Positions 25,204 through 30,695 of a stretch of DNA of 30,695 bases are shown here, in pieces. Each line of letters starts with the position of its first letter. Within the stretch, counting starts at the first letter, position 1. Under the pieces are notes generated by a model. It worked only from the letters and a program-made list of their open reading frames with translations. It searched no databases and was not told where the DNA came from. Both the position numbers and the translations under genes were made by a program. Origin of the DNA: Clostridia bacterium (GTDB taxonomy: Bacteria > Bacillota > Clostridia > Oscillospirales > CAG-272); the NCBI GenBank assembly GCA_017556845.1, contig JAFYMA010000147.1:1-30695 (forward strand). The letters are read 5' to 3'.

Positions 25204-25232
25204 ATTATATCACACAACTTTATTGTTGTCAA
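25204..25232 (-). promoter_or_regulatory. Consensus sigma-A promoter of the repeat-linker protein
   Basis: Read on the minus strand: TTGACA (25232-25227), 17-base spacer ending in TGTGA, TATAAT (25209-25204). Both hexamers are perfect. A 20-base block across the -10 (25198-25217) recurs with one mismatch at 29075-29094. Confidence 0.92.
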
Positions 25233-25265
25233 TAGAATTTTTCACCGTTCTGCTCATTGCATCCG

Positions 25266-27185
25266 TTAGTAACAGACGTATTTTATGAGAAGAGATTCTC
25301 TTTTGTTCGGTATTTTAAGCTGTATACCGTTTTGCGCAAGCTCTTTTCCCGAAAATATAAAGCTTTCGTTTGTATCGGCATTTATAAATTCATACGTTTT
25401 GCTTTCATCAATTCCGCCGAGCATAACGTCTGCCGCGGCAAACGGGCATTCTTCTCTGCGGAAGGCAAGTATTATACCGCTGCTCGTTTCAGGCTCGTCG
25501 TATTGCGATGCCGCCCAAGATACAGTTTCCTTTGAGTTTTTTATCAAAGGATAGAAATCGCAAGTAAAATAGTGCTGAACGGACAAATACTCATTGAAAT
25601 ACTTTCTCGCCCAATCGAACGGCTCGTTCGTCGCTCCGACCTCCCACTCAAAATCGGCATGCTCCCACGTACGAACAGTCATTCCGGGTGAGTAAGCACT
25701 TCTGAAGCTGTACGTATCACCGAGCGTAGGGCCGTATCCTACGCCTGAATAAGGATACCACCACGCATTTCCTATCGTCTGAAGCTGATAGCCCTCAGGA
25801 GCGTTATCCCATATACTGCAATAATCGCTTCTCCAAAGCGTTATAGACCTTGCAAGCGCTTCTATGTCAAGTCGGTGTCCGCCGCCTGCACAGTTGTCGA
25901 TAAGCAGATACGGGAACCTTTCAAGAAGTGTGTCCCAGAATCTGTAAAGGTTGTTTATGTATCTTATCTCATTTACACCGTCACGGTCATTTTCGTCGTT
26001 CAATCTCCAGAACGGGATTGGACCTATGTTGAAATCCTGTCTGTAAAGCGTTATGCCGAGCCTTTGTATAAGCTCGCTGACCTTTTCTATCAAAGCTTCC
26101 GCGACCTCATCCTTATGCAAAGCGATTATGACGTTTTTATCATTGGGATCGTGCATCGGCTTCATATATTCAGTCCACGGCTCTACGTTCAGATTGATCC
26201 TTTCAGGCTCAAACCAAAGCTGGAATTTTATATTCTTTTCCTTAAGCCATTGCACAGCGTCCGAAAGGCCGCCCGGATGATAAAGCTTGCTCACCTGCCA
26301 CGTTCCGACGGTGCCCCATTCTGCCGACTGCTCTGCACACGTTTTGCCCTTCATAGGCTCATACCATCCGGCATCCATCCAGCAATAATTGAACGGAAGA
26401 GCTTCCTTGAAGATACCCTGCCACCGCCTTTTTAAAGCATCGGTGGAAATTCCGCCCCAGAATATCGCAGAAAACGGGCATTCCTTATCACGCTGCTGCT
26501 TTCCGACGGGAGAAACACAGTCCTTTATGTATCTTCTCCACATATTGTGAGCGTTGTCCTGACCGTTGTCGTATTCAAGGACAGTTACAGATGACGTTCT
26601 GAATTTTTCGCCCGGCTTCATGTAAAATCGGACGCCCTCTATACGAGAAAGAAGCCTTACGTCCTTTTCTCCGCGCTCAAACTGAGCATTCCACTGGCCC
26701 GTCCAACCTATCGCCATGAGAACGCCCTTTTCCCGTCTGTTAAGATCAAAAAACGGTGACGTTCCCATTCCGCTTCTGCCCGAATGATTGGCTGCCTTCA
26801 GCGTTTCATTCGGCCAAAAGCGTGTGGCGTACGCCATATTATCGTAATCGGTGATGTTCGCTCCGTCTGTAATATAGAGCTTCAGCGTGTCAGTCGTCCA
26901 CACGGAATGCTTGTTTTTTCTGTTTTTCGCAGGATCTGCATCAAATTCAGCCGTAGTATCGCAGTCCCACAGATCTGATACTATACCGCTGTTACGGTCG
27001 GTATCATTGTACCAGTAATTCGTCCATTTTATTACGTTGTACTTTAGAAATCTTTCTATACGGCATTCTATGCACAAGCCGTCAGACAGAGTATATTTTA
27101 TTCCTTTTTCGGTTTCAACGATCGTTTTTTCAAGCTCCTCAAACGGAACGCCGTTATATTTAAAAGAAAAACCGGGATTTATCAT
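25266..27185 (-). CDS. Alpha-galactosidase-like glycoside hydrolase, GH36, cytoplasmic
   Basis: 639 residues. GH36 enzymes remove terminal alpha-galactosyl residues, for example from raffinose-family sugars. A beta-sandwich N-terminal domain (1-230) precedes the barrel. WMDAGWYEP (269-277) and FQLWFEPERI (321-330) are family motifs. The nucleophile is Asp384 in YRQDFN (usual form KWDxN) and the acid/base is Asp454 in WRSDYC, after DNCAGGGHRLD. The protein is about 90 residues shorter than the 720-750 residue GH36 enzymes and has no signal peptide. The YRQDFN form and length point to a divergent subgroup, so N-acetylgalactosaminidase or another alpha-glycosidase activity is possible. Its ATG overlaps the stop of the reverse transcriptase gene, and its GGAGGA ribosome binding site lies inside that gene's last codons. 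Confidence 0.85.
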   Translation of the reverse strand: MINPGFSFKYNGVPFEELEKTIVETEKGIKYTLSDGLCIECRIERFLKYNVIKWTNYWYNDTDRNSGIVSDLWDCDTTAEFDADPAKNRKNKHSVWTTDTLKLYITDGANITDYDNMAYATRFWPNETLKAANHSGRSGMGTSPFFDLNRREKGVLMAIGWTGQWNAQFERGEKDVRLLSRIEGVRFYMKPGEKFRTSSVTVLEYDNGQDNAHNMWRRYIKDCVSPVGKQQRDKECPFSAIFWGGISTDALKRRWQGIFKEALPFNYCWMDAGWYEPMKGKTCAEQSAEWGTVGTWQVSKLYHPGGLSDAVQWLKEKNIKFQLWFEPERINLNVEPWTEYMKPMHDPNDKNVIIALHKDEVAEALIEKVSELIQRLGITLYRQDFNIGPIPFWRLNDENDRDGVNEIRYINNLYRFWDTLLERFPYLLIDNCAGGGHRLDIEALARSITLWRSDYCSIWDNAPEGYQLQTIGNAWWYPYSGVGYGPTLGDTYSFRSAYSPGMTVRTWEHADFEWEVGATNEPFDWARKYFNEYLSVQHYFTCDFYPLIKNSKETVSWAASQYDEPETSSGIILAFRREECPFAAADVMLGGIDESKTYEFINADTNESFIFSGKELAQNGIQLKIPNKRESLLIKYVCY

Positions 27186-28438
27186 ATTTCCTCCGCAACA
27201 TTATATTTTTGCATTTTTTCATTTTGAAGTGAAACACTCTGATCGTTTTTATAATATTTATTCACAAGGCTCACATAGCCCTGCTCTTTCATGTCGCCGT
27301 ATCTGAATTCAAACCGTGATTTATTACGTTTTCCCGTGGCTATATATCTTATACAGTCCTGCATATACAGATCTATCTGATGCAAGGAGCGATCTGTGCT
27401 TATCACGGGAAAAAACCACCTCGTCCACGTCAGCTCGTTCGATCTTGGATTATCGAAAAGCTTTCGGTTGAAGCACCGTATAAATACACGGCAGGCTTTT
27501 ATTCTGTCTACGTTGTTTTTGTCTGCCCAGCGGCACAGCGCCCTGCTTTTACGGCGCATCTTCCGTTTCAGTTTTTCCACGGATGCTCTGCAAATATCAA
27601 TTTCGCCGTTATTGTACGAAAAGCCCAAAAACGTCCATTCGGTATACGGCTGTGATACAGATTCCTTTTTTGAATTTATCTTAAGTCCCTTTTCATCCAA
27701 AACGCTTTTTATGTAGGAAATGCACGCTTCAAGCTCGTTTTCATTTTTTGCAAAAACGATAATATCGTCAGAATACCGTGCATACGGTATACCTCTGTCA
27801 AAAAAATATGCATCAAGCTCACTCAGATAAAGATCGGCAAGAAAGCCCGACACGGGAACACCCGCCATTATTCCTCTTTTCTGATATGTAGGCTCGTCGT
27901 TGTATAAAGCGTAGGGATATTCAAGAACGGAACGCAAAAACGAATAAAGGGCAGGATCGTTTGCCAAAGCGTTTTCAAGCATCGGCAACAGCTTTTCAAT
28001 GTCAACGGAATTGAAATAATCGCTGATGTCAAGCTTATACGCATAGTATCCGCTTATGCCGTCGAGCTTCAGAATATCGTTTATGGCATTTTTCACACCG
28101 TTGTTTTTTCTGAATGAATAAAGGTTGGGCGAAAAAATGCCGTCATACTCCGAAAGCATATACGCTATCAGCTTCAATACGTAGTTTTCTTCACGGCGGT
28201 AAACGTATACGGTACGCTTTTTATCCGTATTTGACTTGTTGAGAAGAACCTTTTGCGGTGGTGAAAAACAGCCGTTATTCAATATATCGTCCGCTATCGG
28301 AAGATATTCGCCGTTTTCAATGAATGTAAATAGATCGCCTCTTTCATCTATTGAAAGATTTCCGCACCTTTCTTTATGCTCAAAAAACGCAAGCCATTCT
28401 TCTTTATTTTTCAAACGCTCAAGTATACTGATGTGCAT
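27182..28438 (-). CDS. Reverse transcriptase of unassigned group, with upstream structured RNA
   Basis: 418 residues. RT palm motifs: motif 1-2 region KRTVYVYRREENYVLKLIAYML (74-95), LYSFRKNNGVKNAI (106-119, like group II SYGFRPxR), motif A YKLDISDYFNSVD (Asp137), motif B RGIMAGVPVSGFLADLYL (188-205), motif C YARYSDDIIVF (Asp224, Asp225) and LGFSY (271-275). All three catalytic aspartates are present. The C-terminal 135 residues are a helical thumb-like region (WTRWFFPVISTDRSLHQIDLYMQDCIRYI). There is no HNH endonuclease or maturase-like DNA-binding domain, so it is not a complete group II intron protein. A poorly placed GGAG (4-base spacing) precedes the ATG. A 125-nt structured element lies just upstream, and the GH36 start overlaps its stop. 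The family is one I remember from gut Clostridia without a known role. Confidence 0.85.
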   Translation of the reverse strand: MHISILERLKNKEEWLAFFEHKERCGNLSIDERGDLFTFIENGEYLPIADDILNNGCFSPPQKVLLNKSNTDKKRTVYVYRREENYVLKLIAYMLSEYDGIFSPNLYSFRKNNGVKNAINDILKLDGISGYYAYKLDISDYFNSVDIEKLLPMLENALANDPALYSFLRSVLEYPYALYNDEPTYQKRGIMAGVPVSGFLADLYLSELDAYFFDRGIPYARYSDDIIVFAKNENELEACISYIKSVLDEKGLKINSKKESVSQPYTEWTFLGFSYNNGEIDICRASVEKLKRKMRRKSRALCRWADKNNVDRIKACRVFIRCFNRKLFDNPRSNELTWTRWFFPVISTDRSLHQIDLYMQDCIRYIATGKRNKSRFEFRYGDMKEQGYVSLVNKYYKNDQSVSLQNEKMQKYNVAEEI

Positions 28439-28458
28439 AAACGCTCCAAAATAAAAAG

Positions 28459-28583
28459 ACAGAGAGAAAATGCTTTAACAGCATAATTTTATGCTACTAA
28501 ACCGTACACGGACAAGCTACCTGCAAAGCTGTATGCAGTCCGTGCTTTGTTCACCGCAGGTGCAATAATGCGTTTCTCTCTGT
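28459..28583 (-). ncRNA. Putative structured RNA upstream of the reverse transcriptase
   Basis: On the minus strand an 11-bp perfect closing stem, ACAGAGAGAAA (28583-28573) with TTTCTCTCTGT (28469-28459), bounds about 103 bases. Inside are three hairpins: CACC/GGTG (28562-28552); CACGGAC/GTCCGTG (28544-28507) extended by TGCA/TGCA with an 8-base bulge; and AGCATA/TATGCT (28495-28480). A T-rich tract follows (28457-28448), then the reverse transcriptase start 20 bases beyond the closing stem. The element fills the gap between the small upstream gene and the reverse transcriptase. A weak promoter may lie at 28630-28601 (TTGAAC, 18 bases, TAAATA). It could be an RT template or partner RNA (retron-like a1/a2 closing stem) or an unusually branched terminator or attenuator. 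Confidence 0.6.
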
Positions 28584-28603
28584 TTTAAGCTGTTTTGACG
28601 TAT

Positions 28604-29056
28604 TTACAGATTTTCCTTTATTCTGTTCAATACGTAATTCTTTTCGTTTTCCCAACCGATATAAAATCTCATATACGGTATATTCTGCTCGTCAAGAATC
28701 GTATACGTGCCGACGGCGGGCATCGTCGTACGCTGATTTACACGCATTATCATAACTGCAAGGACGGGTGATCCATCCTTTTTGAACAGAAAAGTGATAG
28801 GAAAGCATTTCGGGTGGGCGTTACTGTCAAATCTGGACAGCATCACGTTTTGCTCTATACTGTATCCGGGAAAATTATCCTCGGTAAGCAAGGATGCGAA
28901 ATACTGAACGTTTGCGTTCGGGTTCGTGTCAACGAATTTTTTGAATTTAACGCTCTGCTCCTGCATTACAGGCTCTTTTTGTTCAGGCGTTTTCTGTGTG
29001 TTACCATCGGATGACGGCGAAAGCACCGCCTTAAGCAATTTATCTAAAAATCCCAT
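28604..29056 (-). CDS. Small cytoplasmic protein of unknown function
   Basis: 150 residues from the ATG at 29056 (AAGGAG 9 bases upstream; an in-frame TTG at 29065 sits against that site and is less likely). It starts with a short amphipathic helix, MGFLDKLLKAVLSP, of the kind seen in many small Firmicutes proteins, then a Glu/Lys/Gln spacer (to about 45) and a compact alpha/beta domain (FASLLTEDNFPGYSIEQNVMLSRF, PITFLFKKDGSPVLAVMIMRV, MRFYIGWENEKNYVLNRIKENL). The central part, a strand-turn-strand with FLFKKDGSPVLAVMI, faintly recalls restriction-endonuclease-like or nuclease-accessory folds, but no catalytic motif can be named. It has a strong promoter and may be co-transcribed with the structured RNA and reverse transcriptase downstream. 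Confidence 0.72.
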   Translation of the reverse strand: MGFLDKLLKAVLSPSSDGNTQKTPEQKEPVMQEQSVKFKKFVDTNPNANVQYFASLLTEDNFPGYSIEQNVMLSRFDSNAHPKCFPITFLFKKDGSPVLAVMIMRVNQRTTMPAVGTYTILDEQNIPYMRFYIGWENEKNYVLNRIKENL

Positions 29057-29080
29057 AAGTATCAACTCCTTTACAATTGA

Positions 29081-29109
29081 ATTTTATCACACAAAGTAAA
29101 AAAAGTCAA
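29081..29109 (-). promoter_or_regulatory. Sigma-A promoter of the small protein gene and possibly the RT unit
   Basis: Read on the minus strand: TTGACT (29109-29104), 17-base spacer ending in TGTGA, TAAAAT (29086-29081). The block 29075-29094 matches 19 of 20 bases of the block at 25198-25217. Confidence 0.82.
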
Positions 29110-29164
29110 TAGCAAACGGCTATGAGCACACATTGACGCAATGCGGTATTAAAAAGCGGATCCG

Positions 29165-29710
29165 TCAGGATTCAAGATGCCTTGATAAGAAATTGCAGGC
29201 GGACAGAGTGAGCTTCAGCTCAACGTCGCTGCAGGCAGGATCGCTTTCTGAATCCTTGGCTATAATACATACACAGCCCGATACGTCGCCGCCCGAAATT
29301 ATCGGCGATGCACATACTATATGATAGCGGCTGTCGGGGCAGATATACAGCTTGGCACTTTCCCCATTGAACGCAAACGTCTTGCGTTTTTCCATAAGCT
29401 CCTCAAGCTCTCGGCTGATCTTTCTGTCCGAAAGCTCCTTTTTCGAAGCTCCCGCCAAAGCTACTATCTCGTCACGGTCACAAACGGCAATGCAAAGCCC
29501 CGATGCCTTGTTTATCGACTCAACGCAGTCGGTGGCAAAGCCGCTGAGCTGTGCCATATGCGAATACTTTTTAAAAATGACCTCACCGTCTTTATCGGTA
29601 AATATTTCAAGCGGCTCTCCCTCTCTTATTCTGAGAGTGCGGCGTATCTCCTTAGGAATGACCACCCGCCCCAAATCGTCGATTCTTCTCACAATACCTG
29701 TTGCTTTCAT
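29165..29710 (-). CDS. spoVT: Stage V sporulation protein T-like AbrB-family regulator
   Basis: 181 residues from the ATG at 29710 (AAGGAG 10 bases upstream), which gives the classic N-terminus MKATGIVRRIDDLGRVVIPKEIRRTLRI; the frame is open further upstream but without a ribosome binding site. Residues 1-50 form the AbrB/SpoVT swapped-hairpin DNA-binding domain (REGEPLEIFTDKDGEVIFKKYS). Residues about 60-175 form a GAF-like domain (LCIAVCDRDEIVALAGASKKELSDRKIS ... YHIVCASPIISGGDVSGCVCIIAKD), as in Bacillus SpoVT, which controls forespore genes under sigma-G. Length equals the family norm (about 178). Its presence points to an endospore former. A TATAAT-like box (29773-29768) lies upstream, but no clear sigma-A -35 or sigma-G pattern could be settled. 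Confidence 0.92.
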   Translation of the reverse strand: MKATGIVRRIDDLGRVVIPKEIRRTLRIREGEPLEIFTDKDGEVIFKKYSHMAQLSGFATDCVESINKASGLCIAVCDRDEIVALAGASKKELSDRKISRELEELMEKRKTFAFNGESAKLYICPDSRYHIVCASPIISGGDVSGCVCIIAKDSESDPACSDVELKLTLSACNFLSRHLES

Positions 29711-29793
29711 ATATACATTTCTCCTTAAATTACAAATTGTGTTGTTAGTATTTGTCAGCAAAGAAAAATTATACTGCTTTTAAAAAACGTTTA

Positions 29794-29822
29794 TTGACTT
29801 TTTTATCTACATATGATATTAT
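29794..29822 (+). promoter_or_regulatory. Candidate promoter facing into the right-end accessory region
   Basis: TTGACT (29794-29799), 17-base spacer ending in TGA, TATTAT (29817-29822). It diverges from spoVT and points at the degraded gene at 29889. Just after it a TTG-led 29-codon frame (29840 to about 29929, SRKAIFIAELVSKMIGRKKN) ends at a TGA and looks like part of the same wreck. Confidence 0.55.
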
Positions 29823-29888
29823 TGAAGGGATGTTGCAGGTTGAGTAGGAAAGCAATATTTATAGCTGAACTTGTTTCTAAAATGATAG

Positions 29889-30369
29889 GAAGAAAGAAAA
29901 ATAGCAAAAAATACCATCCAATACGTTGAACCAAATATCTCAGATTTAGTAAATGGTTGGCTCAAATCATATAAAGTAGATTATAAGTTAGAGCAAGAAT
30001 CTTTGAACACGGAAATAGATCAGGCTCTCAATGACTATTTTTCTAAAAATGGCGGTAATCGTCCCGATACCAAACTGATTTTGAAAGCCAATGACGGCAA
30101 GGATTATCCCGTTCTTATTGAGTATAAAGGGTATAAAGATAAGCTCCTCGTTAAACTGGATGATGAGGGGAACGTTGCTAACAAAACTTCAAAGAATCAG
30201 CCCGACTTTGCTAACATCAACTCTTATGCAGTAAACGGTGCTGTTCATTATGCAAACGCTGTATTACATTATTATTACTCAGTATGTTCAGTTCCTCAGA
30301 ACTAACATTGAGCAGGGTTATTTCGATACTGAAACTCAGAACATCGGCCTTGCTGACGCTTTTAAATAA
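29889..30369 (+). pseudogene. Decayed N-terminal fragment of an N6-adenine DNA methylase-like gene
   Basis: One frame is open from 29889 to a stop at 30303-30305. It reads QYVEPNISDLVNGWLKSYKV, then EQESLNTEIDQALNDYFSKN, RPDTKLILKANDGKDYPVLI and DFANINSYAVNGAVHYANAV. From memory this resembles the N-terminal region of large restriction-modification N6 methylases (type I/IIG style). No ATG is available in frame; a stop lies just upstream, and an A-run near 29905 marks a probable indel, since the neighbouring frame carries a separate 29-codon start. After HYANAVLHYY the homology ends, and another frame continues as QYVQFLRTNIEQGYFDTETQ to 30369, suggesting a large internal deletion plus frame change. 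No SAM-binding or NPPY motif remains. Confidence 0.5.
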
Positions 30370-30377
30370 GAACAATT

Positions 30378-30426
30378 GGCAAAATCGGGAGCCGTCGATG
30401 CTCTCGACGGTTCCCGATGAATTGCC
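30378..30426 (+). terminator. Long hairpin after the methylase remnant
   Basis: ATCGGGA-G-CCGTCGA (30384-30398) pairs with TCGACGG-T-TCCCGAT (30404-30418) through a 5-base loop, with GGCAA/TTGCC (30378-30382, 30422-30426) adding outer pairs. No T run follows, so termination is uncertain. Confidence 0.5.
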
Positions 30427-30487
30427 CACTAACTTTAAAAAATGTTCCGAAATATGGATTTATATATTGATTACGGGAGTAGGAAAA

Positions 30488-30695
30488 ATGAAAAGAATTA
30501 TATTTCTTGTGATGATTACTTTGCTTGTTGTGGGGGCGTGCGGCTGTATGCGAGGTAGAACGAACCCTGGAACCGTTGATGAAAAAGATAAGACAGCAGA
30601 AGACTACCTAATAACTAAGTATGGTAGTGAGTTTTCTTTTTTATCAAATGGTGATGATGTTTGGTCATCGAAATCTAAAAGCTTGATTTTTTCAG
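30488..30695 (+). CDS. Putative lipoprotein of unknown function (partial, runs off right edge)
   Basis: 69 codons visible. The N-terminus MKRIIFLVMITLLVVGACGC has two basic residues, a hydrophobic core and a VGAC lipobox (Cys18), so the mature protein should be lipid-anchored. The visible mature part is hydrophilic: MRGRTNPGTVDEKDKTAEDY and onward to LITKYGSEFSFLSNGDDVW. The ITKYGSEFSF stretch recalls small Firmicutes lipoproteins with a 'YLxxKYGxEF' motif, but I cannot name the family. AGTAGGAAAA lies in front of the ATG. The region is clearly more AT-rich than the core of the window and follows a decayed gene, so it may belong to an acquired segment. Confidence 0.72.
   Translation, partial: MKRIIFLVMITLLVVGACGCMRGRTNPGTVDEKDKTAEDYLITKYGSEFSFLSNGDDVWSSKSKSLIFS

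Noticed and set aside
25173..25232. Longer N-terminus of the repeat-linker protein from TTG 25232
   Set aside because: That TTG is the first base triplet of the perfect -35 box TTGACA, so it is not transcribed. ATG 25172 follows AGGAGG and begins a signal peptide.
27182..28583. Classical retron or group II intron or DGR
   Set aside because: The RT has group-II-like motif spacing but no maturase DNA-binding or HNH domain, and no intron domain V/VI was seen. The RNA lacks a long msd hairpin. Motif B is MAGVPVSG, not the DGR form, and no template/variable repeat pair was found. It is left unassigned.
1..30695. CRISPR array, tRNA or rRNA genes, phage attachment sites
   Set aside because: No regularly spaced direct repeats, no tRNA-type folds and no rRNA-like sequence were noticed in any intergenic gap.

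Overview
The window looks like a chromosomal segment of an anaerobic, probably gut-dwelling member of the Clostridia (Firmicutes). The reasons are a SpoVT-type sporulation regulator, strong AGGAGG-type ribosome binding sites, sigma-A promoters with an extended -10 (TGATATAAT), a TIGR01977-type cysteine desulfurase next to a DUF3343 protein, a YwaF-type membrane protein, and starch and alpha-galactoside enzymes. Nothing in the sequence fixes the genus.

Bases 1-6900 (minus strand) hold a starch/glycogen operon. It runs from a promoter at about 6851-6879 through a large secreted, membrane-anchored DUF5722-like protein, 4-alpha-glucanotransferase (malQ) and a lipoprotein type I pullulanase (pulA) that is cut by the left edge. 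Bases 6981-10840 (plus) hold a tight housekeeping operon: mtaB (tRNA methylthiolation), an RluA-family pseudouridine synthase and an apolipoprotein N-acyltransferase (lnt), closed by a terminator. Bases 10913-13170 (minus) hold a YwaF-like membrane protein, a cysteine desulfurase-like enzyme and a DUF3343 protein.

Bases 13368-16874 (plus) encode a 1168-residue fusion of an Lgt-like membrane domain with a very large extracellular region. An intact IS3-family element (16893-18220, 3-bp target duplication GCT) lies 18 bases beyond its stop codon and appears to have split the terminator. Bases 18312-24326 (plus) carry rarA, a papain-like hydrolase candidate, a GlmU-like acetyltransferase without a uridylyltransferase domain, glmM and glmS. 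The last four look like an amino-sugar and cell-envelope cluster.

Bases 24399-29710 (minus) hold a repeat-linker surface protein, a GH36 alpha-galactosidase, a reverse transcriptase whose stop codon overlaps the GH36 start, a 125-nt strongly structured non-coding element directly 5' of the reverse transcriptase, a small protein of unknown function, and spoVT. The RNA plus reverse transcriptase unit is the best candidate for an uncharacterised system.

Bases 29711-30695 are AT-rich and accessory in character. They hold a decayed N-terminal piece of what looks like a restriction-modification methyltransferase, a long hairpin, and the start of a lipoprotein gene cut by the right edge. No tRNA, rRNA or CRISPR array was seen. 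All domain names come from motif reading and memory of families, not from searches.
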